From: Alphaproteobacteria bacterium
GTDB lineage: Bacteria > Pseudomonadota > Alphaproteobacteria > UBA3830
Assembly: GCA_017416635.1 (NCBI GenBank)
Contig: JAFQBQ010000014.1
Span: forward strand, 1-7,086
Reading direction: 5' to 3'
DNA length: 7,086 nt
Below, piece by piece: positions 1-6,379 of the stretch (the first letter of the stretch is position 1; each line of letters opens with the position of its first letter). The notes beneath the pieces were generated by a model. That model did no database searches. It saw only the letters and a program-made list of their open reading frames with translations, and was not told the origin of the DNA. Position numbers and translations under genes: made by a program.

Positions 1-31
1 AACATGAGTACGAAAAAGAGAAGTTATAAGA

Positions 32-52
32 TTGACATTTTAGTCAAATGTC
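32..52. promoter_or_regulatory. Nested inverted repeats in the promoter spacer, possible operator
   Basis: Two overlapping dyads are visible. TTGAC (32-36) pairs with GTCAA (43-47) across six bases, and GACATTT (34-40) pairs with AAATGTC (46-52) across five bases. Both cover the -35 box and spacer, where a bound repressor would block RNA polymerase. The first resembles the layout of an FNR site, but the inner arm bases and the six-base gap do not match TTGAT-N4-ATCAA. The bound protein is unknown and a chance dyad is possible. Confidence 0.35.
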
Positions 53-62
53 CCTATATAAT
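32..62 (+). promoter_or_regulatory. Sigma-70 type promoter of yciA
   Basis: A perfect -35 hexamer TTGACA lies at 32-37. Two overlapping -10 candidates follow: TATATA at 55-60 with the optimal 17-base spacer, and TATAAT at 57-62 with a 19-base spacer. Transcription would start near 67-70 and give a leader of about 25 bases before the ATG at 93. The match to the housekeeping sigma consensus is the strongest in the window, which suggests good basal expression unless the palindromes in the spacer are bound by a repressor. Confidence 0.75.
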
Positions 63-92
63 ACTCCAGATTCTAGTTGAAGAGAGAACAAG

Positions 93-488
93 ATGCAAGT
101 TAAAGAAAAGGTTTTAGTTTCCAGAACCATTGCGGTCCCCGCCGACACTAATCCTTGGGGAGATATTTTTGGCGGTTGGATTATGTCCTTAATGGATATC
201 GCCGCCGGCAGTATTGCAGCAAGATTGGCTCGAGGCAGCATAGCAACGAAAGCTATCAATAATGTAACATTCGATACTCCTATTTTTGTAGGAGATGAAG
301 TTTCGGTTTACGCCGAAGTAGCTAAAATCGGAAATACATCCATGACATTGGAAGTTTCTGTTTCAATCAGAAGAAAAGGACAGAGCGAAGAAATTCCAGC
401 CGTAAAAGGAACTTTCGTAATGGTCGCATTAGACGAAAACAGAAGACCGCGCCCTGTGAGAGCTTTTTGGCCAGACTCCGAAAAATAA
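93..488 (+). CDS. yciA: Acyl-CoA thioesterase, YciA-like hotdog fold
   Basis: This 131-residue protein has the usual length of a single hotdog-domain thioesterase that hydrolyses acyl-CoA to free fatty acid and CoA in the cytoplasm. The family core is at residues 20-39, with the GDIFGGWIM stretch (23-31) followed by MDIAAG, whose Asp35 sits where YciA has its catalytic aspartate. Further conserved parts are the VTFDTPIFVGDEV strand (58-70) and the C-terminal G-T-F-V-M-V-A-L-D strand (106-114). The ATG at 93 is supported by a purine-rich ribosome site at 79-86 (GAAGAGAG) six bases upstream. It has its own strong promoter and is separated from grpE by 58 bases and a weak hairpin, so it may be monocistronic. 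The family is clear; the preferred chain length cannot be read from the sequence. Confidence 0.93.
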   Translation: MQVKEKVLVSRTIAVPADTNPWGDIFGGWIMSLMDIAAGSIAARLARGSIATKAINNVTFDTPIFVGDEVSVYAEVAKIGNTSMTLEVSVSIRRKGQSEEIPAVKGTFVMVALDENRRPRPVRAFWPDSEK

Positions 489-510
489 TTGAGTGTTTCG
501 GCGTTTTTTT
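478..510 (+). terminator. Weak intrinsic terminator at the end of yciA
   Basis: CCGAAA (478-483) pairs with TTTCGG (496-501) over a 12-base loop, and a run of seven T (504-510) begins two bases later. The stem includes the last codons of yciA, and the TAA at 486-488 lies in the loop. Six pairs with half GC make only a modest hairpin, so readthrough into grpE is likely, consistent with no clear promoter being visible in 511-546. Confidence 0.4.
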
Positions 511-534
511 GTAAGATTAGCGACGTCTTTAATT

Positions 535-540
535 AGGTGG
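535..540 (+). promoter_or_regulatory. Ribosome binding site that sets the grpE start
   Basis: AGGTGG sits six bases before the ATG at 547. The same frame is open back to a GTG at 493, but that start has no ribosome site, would overlap the terminator-like hairpin, and would add 18 residues (basic and hydrophobic) unlike the acidic start typical of GrpE. The ATG at 547 is therefore preferred. Confidence 0.75.
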
Positions 541-546
541 AATGAA

Positions 547-1086
547 ATGAGCAAAGATGACAGCAACGAACAAGTTGAAGAATCTACTGATGTAGAAAAA
601 GAAGAATCTGAAAACAGTGAAGAAAAGTTACTCGAGCAAAACGCTGCGCTGAAAGATTCTTTGCTAAGAAAAATTGCTGAGATTGAGAATTTACGCAAAA
701 GATTAGAGAAAGAAAAGGAAGATGCTGTAAAGTACGCCAACAAATCGTTTGCCCGCGACTTACTAAGCGTTCTTGATAATTTCGAAAGAATCAGCGAAAA
801 CTCTGACAAGGTTAAAAGCGAAGTAAGCGGCAATCCAAGTTTAAAAGCATGCTTCGATGGTATTTTAATCTGCGAAAAAGATATTCTATCTACATTTAAA
901 AAGTATGGAATTTCCAAAATTGAAGCGCATCGCGGAGATAAATTTAATCATGAATTTCACCAAGCGATGTGTGAAGAAAAAGATGATGAAGTCGATGCTG
1001 GAGCAATCGTGCAAGTCCTGCAAAATGGATATACGTACAATGAACGCTTGCTGCGTCCGGCAATGGTAAAAGTTGCAAAAAAATGA
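547..1086 (+). CDS. grpE: GrpE, nucleotide exchange factor of DnaK
   Basis: This 179-residue protein is a normal-sized GrpE, the cytoplasmic homodimer that releases ADP from DnaK and so drives the Hsp70 cycle. The first 28 residues are acidic and disordered (rich in E, S and D). Residues 29-70 form the long charged coiled-coil that makes the dimer stalk, including the N-L-R-K-R pattern at 48-52. Residues 70-82 (RDLLSVLDNFERI) are the conserved start of the helical bundle. The C-terminal beta domain that contacts DnaK carries GDKFNHEFHQAM (130-141) and the signature QNGYTYNERLLRPAMV (159-174). The stop overlaps the next start as ATGA. No sigma-32 type promoter is visible upstream, and dnaK, dnaJ and hrcA are not in the window. 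Confidence 0.96.
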   Translation: MSKDDSNEQVEESTDVEKEESENSEEKLLEQNAALKDSLLRKIAEIENLRKRLEKEKEDAVKYANKSFARDLLSVLDNFERISENSDKVKSEVSGNPSLKACFDGILICEKDILSTFKKYGISKIEAHRGDKFNHEFHQAMCEEKDDEVDAGAIVQVLQNGYTYNERLLRPAMVKVAKK

Positions 1087-1646
1087 GTCAGTCGATAGAT
1101 TGTCTTCGAGAACTGTTGGATGATAAATCAGTTTCTGGAATGCCGGTCTGTGTCGATCTTGATGGAACATTAATTGCCGAAGATGTGTCGTTTTTAGCGT
1201 TTCGCGAGTTTATCCGAAGCGACTGGCGCAATATCTTCAAATGCGTATTTTGGTTGTTGCGTGGAATGTCTTATTGTAAGTATGAATTATCCAAGTGTCA
1301 GCCGATTCCGATTGAGAAAATTCATTATAATTGCGAGTTAATGAAAGAACTTAAAAAACGAAAAGGTATCTCGCCGATAATTTTAGCAACGGGTGCTCCA
1401 CAAGTTTATGCAGAGCATCTTGCGAAAGTTATCGGCGTGTTTGATGAAGTATTATCCAGCACGTCTGATATAAATTTTGTAAGAGAAGAAAAAGCAAAGA
1501 AATTAGTTGAGAAATTCGGCGAAAAAAAATTTATATACATTGCAGATTCCGATTTGGCCGTTTGGGTAAAAGCCCTTGGCGGAATTATTGTGAAGTGCAA
1601 AAATGGTGTTTGGAATTTTCAGAAGTTTGGTTTTGCAAAAAGTTAA
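1083..1646 (+). CDS. Stand-alone HAD-family hydrolase, like the N-terminal half of HAD-UbiA fusions
   Basis: This 187-residue protein shows the HAD motifs in order: motif I CVDLDGTLI (23-31) with nucleophile Asp25 and acid/base Asp27, motif II ILATGA (100-105) with Thr103, motif III Lys near 137 (REEKAKKLVEKFG), and motif IV IYIADSDLAVW (151-161). The wording around each motif, including FDEVLSS (120-126) and DLAVW, matches from memory the HAD domain that precedes UbiA-type prenyltransferases in many alphaproteobacteria. No membrane prenyltransferase domain follows: the frame stops and a DciA-like gene begins 18 bases on. Motif IV looks two residues shorter than the GDSxxDLxVW form I recall, with Ala in place of Gly. 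The hydrophobic stretch at 51-60 belongs to the cap and is not a convincing membrane span. The start shares ATGA with the grpE stop and has a poor ribosome site, suggesting translational coupling. A phosphatase role is likely; the substrate is unknown. Confidence 0.8.
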   Translation: MSQSIDCLRELLDDKSVSGMPVCVDLDGTLIAEDVSFLAFREFIRSDWRNIFKCVFWLLRGMSYCKYELSKCQPIPIEKIHYNCELMKELKKRKGISPIILATGAPQVYAEHLAKVIGVFDEVLSSTSDINFVREEKAKKLVEKFGEKKFIYIADSDLAVWVKALGGIIVKCKNGVWNFQKFGFAKS

Positions 1647-1664
1647 TCAGTTCGAGAAAGTTTT

Positions 1665-1943
1665 ATGCAGCGAATCGGAAATGTTTTACAAAAATTATCT
1701 AATGCGGAACTGCCGACGCCGCAGATGGATTTGTTTTCGAATTGGGAAGAAATAGTAGGAAAAGAGATCAGCGAAATAGTTCGTCCGCACAAAGTTGGAA
1801 AATTTCGAGATATAAATATTCTTATTTTAAAAGCCCAAGCAGGCTGCGCCGTGGAAATTCAGCATGATTCATTGCACATTCTGAATTTAGTAAACAAATA
1901 TTTCAGAAAAAAAATATTCTCTGTGGTTAGAGTTGTGCAGTAA
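1665..1943 (+). CDS. DUF721/DciA-like protein, probable replicative helicase loader
   Basis: This 92-residue protein matches the DUF721 pattern: NWEEIVGKEISEIVRP (26-41) corresponds to the W..IVG......P core, followed by a strand (INILILKA, 50-57), an A-V-E-I helix start (62-65), LHILNLVNKYF (69-79) and a final strand IFSVVRVV (84-91). DUF721 proteins of the DciA type bind DnaB and help load it at origins in bacteria lacking DnaC or DnaI. Many alphaproteobacterial members are longer; this one is essentially the core domain. The ATG at 1665 has a purine-rich site (GAGAAAG, 1654-1660) four bases upstream and lies 18 bases after the HAD gene, so the two are probably co-transcribed. Identification rests on pattern recall; the helicase-loader role is inferred from the family. 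Confidence 0.75.
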   Translation: MQRIGNVLQKLSNAELPTPQMDLFSNWEEIVGKEISEIVRPHKVGKFRDINILILKAQAGCAVEIQHDSLHILNLVNKYFRKKIFSVVRVVQ

Positions 1944-1994
1944 AGTACCAATTTTCAAAATAAGAATATTTAGGAAAAATTAACGATTCTACTA

Positions 1995-2000
1995 TATAAT
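1995..2000 (+). promoter_or_regulatory. Probable -10 box for the efflux operon
   Basis: A perfect TATAAT lies 25 bases before the adaptor ATG at 2026, giving a predicted leader of about 18-20 bases. No good -35 is present: 16-19 base spacing offers only GGAAAA, AGGAAA, TAGGAA or TTAGGA, and there is no TG extension. This suggests a weak or activator-dependent promoter, or chance in AT-rich DNA. No obvious terminator follows the DciA-like gene, so readthrough from upstream is also possible. Confidence 0.4.
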
Positions 2001-2025
2001 CATTCCGTTGGATGGTGGCGGATTA

Positions 2026-3105
2026 ATGAATCGTTTTTGGCAGTATGGACTAGCAGCAGTTGTTTTTATAGCGGTAGCGGTTTACGTTATTAAGCCAAAA
2101 GCTCGCAAAATTCGCCCCTCTGCAGAGAGTGTGACGACATTGACCGTTTCACCATCGAAAATATCAACCGTTTTAGAATCAATTGGTACGGCAGTCTCAA
2201 ATGAATGCGTAGACATAAAATCCAATGTCACAGAAAAGATTGAGTCGGTGCATTTTTCGGATTGTGAATATGTAAAGCAAGGACAAGTTCTTGTTCAGCT
2301 TAATATTAAGAAGAAATTAGCGGAAAAAAAGCAGATTGAGGCAGAAGTTCAACTGCAAGAAAGAGAAGTTAAAAGATTGAGTGCGCTGAAATCTAAAAAA
2401 GTGATTCAAACGCGAGATTACGACAATCAATGCAGCGCGCTATCAAAAGCGGAAGCGCAATTAGAAAAAGTTAACGCCGAAATTGAAGAAAGTACGATTT
2501 CTGCTCCTTTCGAAGGTTTCCTCGGCATGAGGCAAATTTCCCCAGGCGCGTTAGTGACATCAGGAACAATCATCACAACGCTAGATGACGTCAAAAAGCT
2601 GAAAGTCGATTTTTCTGTTCCTGAAAAATATAACTCACTCATCACCCTTCATTCAAAAATTACGGCTACAAGCACCGCTGTTCCAGATCGAAAATTCACA
2701 GGAGAAATTTCTGCGGTAGTTCCGAGAGTATCGACGACTTCCAGAAGTATTTCTGTCAGGGGAATTATTAATAATTCCGATTTAAAACTACGCCCGGGCA
2801 TGATGTTGCAAATTATGATACCGCTGAAGGATAAAGAAGGCATTCGCATTCCCGAAAAAGCAATTTCAAGCATCGGCGAAAAGCATTTCGTTTTTGTTGC
2901 AAATGGGAATAAGGTCGAGCAGAGGTTCGTCGAAACCGGAGATCAGACACAAGGTATTGTTGAAATTATCAGCGGATTAGAAATCGGCGAAAAAATCGTT
3001 AACGATGGAATTATAAAACTTTCGAACGGTTCCGAAATCGTCATAGAAAAAGATGATACTGAAGAATTTCGCGAATTACTTAAACAGAAAGATGCGTCCG
3101 AATGA
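2026..3105 (+). CDS. Periplasmic adaptor (membrane fusion protein) of an RND efflux pump
   Basis: This 359-residue adaptor joins the inner-membrane RND pump to an outer-membrane channel. Residues 5-22 form a single hydrophobic anchor with no lipobox cysteine, so it is membrane-anchored rather than a lipoprotein. The two lipoyl halves are at about 54-93 (ending VKQGQVLVQLN) and 158-187 (SAPFEGFLG, PGALVTSGTIITTLDD). Between them a charged coiled-coil hairpin (96-155) is short. The beta-barrel spans about 190-268 with the LRPGMM motif (255-260), and the membrane-proximal domain spans 270-341. The ATG at 2026 is chosen over an in-frame TTG at 2008 because GGTGG at 2014-2018 is well placed for it. 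The stop overlaps the permease start as ATGA, so the two subunits are translationally coupled. The transported substrate cannot be told. Confidence 0.92.
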   Translation: MNRFWQYGLAAVVFIAVAVYVIKPKARKIRPSAESVTTLTVSPSKISTVLESIGTAVSNECVDIKSNVTEKIESVHFSDCEYVKQGQVLVQLNIKKKLAEKKQIEAEVQLQEREVKRLSALKSKKVIQTRDYDNQCSALSKAEAQLEKVNAEIEESTISAPFEGFLGMRQISPGALVTSGTIITTLDDVKKLKVDFSVPEKYNSLITLHSKITATSTAVPDRKFTGEISAVVPRVSTTSRSISVRGIINNSDLKLRPGMMLQIMIPLKDKEGIRIPEKAISSIGEKHFVFVANGNKVEQRFVETGDQTQGIVEIISGLEIGEKIVNDGIIKLSNGSEIVIEKDDTEEFRELLKQKDASE

Positions 3106-6100
3106 ATATTTGTCGATTTTCCGTAACTCGTCCTGTGGCAGTCATCGTTTTTATGACGATTTTCATTTTATTCGGATATTTAAGTCTTAGTAAATTGCCG
3201 GTACGTGAGTATCCAAACATTGAAACACCGACAATCTCCGTTATGACGACTTACACAGGAGCTTCGTCCGAAATTGTCGAAACAAAAATCACGCAAATTT
3301 TAGAAAATGCTGTTGCCGGAATTGAGGGCTTGGATAATATCTCCTCCACAAGCAAAGAAGGAAAATCCACCATCAGATTGGAGTTTTCAATAAACCAAGA
3401 TATCGACGTTGCCGCAAACGATGTTCGAGACAGAATTAATCAAGTAATGAGCAGACTGCCTGACGATGTTTCTACCCCTGTAGTTCGAAAAATGGACACT
3501 GACAGCATGCCTGTAATGATTATATCCGTTACGAGTGATAAGATAACGCAAATGGAATTATCAGATTATGTGGACAGATACATAATCGATAGATTCTCGG
3601 TCATTGACGGAGTTGCCTCTGTAAACATGATGGGCAATTTTGAGCAATCTATGCGAATTTGGCTTAATCGAAAGGAAATGGCCGCCAGAAAAGTAACAGT
3701 TGAAGATGTCACGAAGGCATTAAGGCAGGAAAATGTTGAATATCCGTCCGGAAGACTTGAATCTGTTTACAAAGAATATCCGATTACTGTTGATAAACGA
3801 TTTAATAAGGTGGAAGACTTCCGAAATCTGATCGTATCGAAAGATGATTTTGGAAATTTTATAAGGCTAGGCGACATTGCAAAAATTAATGTTGAGCCGA
3901 AATCTCAGCGCAGCGTATTTAAAGCGAACGATCAAATGGTTATTACTTTTGGAATCTCCAAACAATCCAGAGCAAACACTCTTACGATTGCAAAAACTGC
4001 TAGAGAGCTAGTCGACCAACTACAAAAACAATTACCTGACGGCATGAAAATAAAAGTGTTAATGGATAATTCGAGTTTTATTTCCGATTCTATTAATGAA
4101 GTTTTTATATCGATGCTGATTGCCGCAGTTTTGGTTTTTTGCATAGTGTTTGTGTTCATAGGTTCGGTAAAGGCTGCGCTTATTCCGTCAGTCACCGTCC
4201 CAATTTCATTGATTTCAGCATGTATGGTTTTGAAATTAGTCGGAGCGAGCATAAATATGCTTACGTTGCTCGCGATGGTTTTAGCAGTCGGTATTGTCGT
4301 TGACGACGCAATTTTAGTTCTGGAAAATATTCAGCGTAGAATCGATGAAGGTGAACCGCCTTTAAAAGCTTCCGCGTTAGGAACGCAACAGGTTTTGTTC
4401 GCGGTTATATCTACAACGGTAGTTTTGCTTGCGGTTTTCCTTCCGATAGGAATGCTTCCAGGAAAAGCCGGAAAATTATTTATAGAATTTTCGATAGCGA
4501 TATCTTCTGCCGTCTGCTTTTCATCGTTCATCGCTCTAACGCTAACTCCGATGTTGTGCAGCAAACTTTTGAGTAAACAAAAAATTGCAAAATTTCAAAA
4601 AACCGTAGATTCCGCATTAGCAAAATCCAAATCATCTTACAAAAAACTTTTGGAGAAACTTTTGAATTATCCAAAACAAATAATCGCAGCATTTTTCGCG
4701 ATATTAGTTGTGATCGGATTGATATCGGCAAACATGGTCGGAGAATACGAACCAAAAGAAGATCGCAATCAGTTAATGATAAAAGTATCGGCGCAGGAAG
4801 GTACCGGTTTGTATGAAATGGTAAATTATATGAATACCGTTTTATCTTCTATTCATTATTTATATGACGAGAATTTCGCGACCAATATATTAATGAGTAT
4901 TCCTGGATTTGGTCCGGCATCTGGAGATGTGAATTCCGGAATATTTATGATTAATTTAGTCGACAAGAAAAAACGAGATAAATCTGTATTTGATCTTATC
5001 CAAGATTTAAATAAAAAATTGCAGCAAATTCCTGGAATCAAAGCCCATACAATTTTGCCGATGGGAATTTCTCCCGGCGGATCGTATCCTCTGCAATTTA
5101 TATTGGGCGGATATAGTTACGAAGAATTAGTGAAGTGGCGCGATATTATTCTTCACGAAGCAGCACAATCTCCCTATATTTCAAACATTGACACCGACTA
5201 CAAAGAAACTACTCCGAAATTGAGGGTAGCGATAGATAATGACCGCGCGGGAGATTTAGGTGTTACGACCAGCAATATCGGATCGACTTTAGAAGTTATG
5301 CTAGGCTCGAAGCAGGTAACGACTTTTACCGACCGAGGTCAAGAATATGATGTCATTTTGCAATCAGATAAAAGAGAAAGTGTACACGACATCTCGAATA
5401 TCTACGTAAAATCCGCAACATCTGAGCTTATTTCGCTCGATAATCTTATCAATATCAGAGAAGTCGGAGAGGCAGCAAAATTAGGCCGACAAAATAGAAC
5501 TCGCTCAATCACAATTTCCGGAAATATTTCTCGCAATCACTCCTTGAGCGAAGGAATAGATTTCTTGAAAAAAGTCGTGAAAGAAAAATTACCAGAATAC
5601 GCTCAAATTCACTACAAAGGACAAACAAAAGATTATAATGAGTCACAGGGAAGCATGGCGTTTATCTTTATTCTTGCGCTATTAGTTTCATATTTTGTTC
5701 TTGCAGCGCAATTCGAAAGTTTTGTAAGTCCGTTTGTCGTTATGTTGACTGTGCCAATGGGAATATTCGGTGCTCTGCTGGCGATGTACTTGTGTAATTT
5801 TACAATAAATATCTATACGGAAATTGGATTAATCATGCTAATCGGATTATCCGCCAAACAGGGAATCATTATCGTAGAGTTCGCGAACCAATTACGCGAC
5901 GAGGGTTTACCATTTAAAGATGCTTTACTGAAAGCATCGGAATTAAGACTAAGGCCAATCGTAATGACAGGAATTTCAACAGTAATCGGAGCTGTTCCGC
6001 TTTTGCTTGCAACAGGAGCGAGTTCCGCCAGCCGCCAAAATTTAGGAGTCGTCGAAGTTTTTGGCGGACTTAGCGGAGTTTTATTAACATTGATTATAGT

Positions 6101-6188
6101 TCCGTTTGGATATTCTTTATTCTGTCGAAACTCCCGTTCTCCAAAAGAAATTGAAAGGAAATTGCTTGAGGAAGAAAAAGTTAAATAA
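3102..6188 (+). CDS. RND (HAE1-type) efflux permease, inner-membrane pump subunit
   Basis: This 1028-residue protein is full length for the AcrB/MexB superfamily, a trimeric proton-driven antiporter that takes substrates from the periplasm and outer leaflet. TM1 is at about 12-30, followed by the first periplasmic loop (REYPNIETPTISV, 35-47; NDVRDRINQ, 106-114). TM2-6 lie in 335-490, TM7 at about 526-545, the second large loop at 546-850, and TM8-12 at about 852-1008. The proton-relay residues are present: Asp401-Asp402 in VGIVVDDAI, Lys919 in GLSAKQGIIIVEF, and Arg949 and Thr956 in ELRLRPIVMTG, matching AcrB D407/D408, K940, R971 and T978. The start shares ATGA with the adaptor stop and has only a weak ribosome site, pointing to coupled translation that keeps subunits in ratio. 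No frameshift or decay is seen. Exact subfamily and substrates are not readable by eye. Confidence 0.96.
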   Translation: MNICRFSVTRPVAVIVFMTIFILFGYLSLSKLPVREYPNIETPTISVMTTYTGASSEIVETKITQILENAVAGIEGLDNISSTSKEGKSTIRLEFSINQDIDVAANDVRDRINQVMSRLPDDVSTPVVRKMDTDSMPVMIISVTSDKITQMELSDYVDRYIIDRFSVIDGVASVNMMGNFEQSMRIWLNRKEMAARKVTVEDVTKALRQENVEYPSGRLESVYKEYPITVDKRFNKVEDFRNLIVSKDDFGNFIRLGDIAKINVEPKSQRSVFKANDQMVITFGISKQSRANTLTIAKTARELVDQLQKQLPDGMKIKVLMDNSSFISDSINEVFISMLIAAVLVFCIVFVFIGSVKAALIPSVTVPISLISACMVLKLVGASINMLTLLAMVLAVGIVVDDAILVLENIQRRIDEGEPPLKASALGTQQVLFAVISTTVVLLAVFLPIGMLPGKAGKLFIEFSIAISSAVCFSSFIALTLTPMLCSKLLSKQKIAKFQKTVDSALAKSKSSYKKLLEKLLNYPKQIIAAFFAILVVIGLISANMVGEYEPKEDRNQLMIKVSAQEGTGLYEMVNYMNTVLSSIHYLYDENFATNILMSIPGFGPASGDVNSGIFMINLVDKKKRDKSVFDLIQDLNKKLQQIPGIKAHTILPMGISPGGSYPLQFILGGYSYEELVKWRDIILHEAAQSPYISNIDTDYKETTPKLRVAIDNDRAGDLGVTTSNIGSTLEVMLGSKQVTTFTDRGQEYDVILQSDKRESVHDISNIYVKSATSELISLDNLINIREVGEAAKLGRQNRTRSITISGNISRNHSLSEGIDFLKKVVKEKLPEYAQIHYKGQTKDYNESQGSMAFIFILALLVSYFVLAAQFESFVSPFVVMLTVPMGIFGALLAMYLCNFTINIYTEIGLIMLIGLSAKQGIIIVEFANQLRDEGLPFKDALLKASELRLRPIVMTGISTVIGAVPLLLATGASSASRQNLGVVEVFGGLSGVLLTLIIVPFGYSLFCRNSRSPKEIERKLLEEEKVK

Positions 6189-6379
6189 TCTATAGAGTTA
6201 AAGTTTTACAAAAATTTTTTATCAAATTAATTGAATGCAATTATAAACAATAAAAATAGATCAATTATAGGTGATTTAAACGTAGAATTCGAAGAGATAG
6301 GCAATACCTCGTTCTGTGAAGAAGATTTGCGCTCCGATAAGCTTCTTTCACGTTCTGCAAATAGCTTTTCTCTATCTAT
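6189..6379. other. AT-rich gap between convergent genes
   Basis: This 191-base stretch lies between the stops of the permease (plus) and the PleD-like gene (minus). It contains an A/T run (6210-6220), the direct repeat CAATTATA at 6238-6245 and 6262-6269, and the short palindrome TCTATAGA at 6189-6196. I see no GC-rich hairpin with a T-run on either strand, so no intrinsic terminator can be supported. On the minus strand, the frame of the PleD-like gene stays open for 50 codons past its TAA (6379 down to 6230), without an ATG. Confidence 0.5.

Noticed and set aside
32..47. FNR-type binding site (TTGAC-N6-GTCAA)
   Set aside because: The inner arm bases and the six-base gap differ from TTGAT-N4-ATCAA, and the position over the -35 box is not that of a typical activator site.
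4..117. Plus-strand 37-codon frame from an ATG at 4 to TAG at 117
   Set aside because: It runs through the promoter and into yciA in another frame, has no visible ribosome site, and resembles nothing I know.
493..546. GTG-started N-terminal extension of grpE by 18 codons
   Set aside because: There is no ribosome site at 493, the extension overlaps the terminator-like hairpin, and AGGTGG is well placed for the ATG at 547.
429..917. Minus-strand 162-codon frame across yciA and grpE
   Set aside because: Its low-complexity Ser/Phe/Leu composition is what the complement of Glu/Lys-rich coiled-coil codons gives; grpE on the plus strand is certain.
1950..1981. AATTTT...AAAATT inverted repeat after the DciA-like gene as a terminator
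   Set aside because: The stem is AT-only with a long loop and no following T-run, so it would not form a stable terminator.
2008..2025. TTG start for the adaptor, six codons upstream
   Set aside because: The ATG at 2026 has a better start codon and GGTGG at 2014-2018; the TTG start would place this site inside the gene and lie almost on the predicted transcription start.
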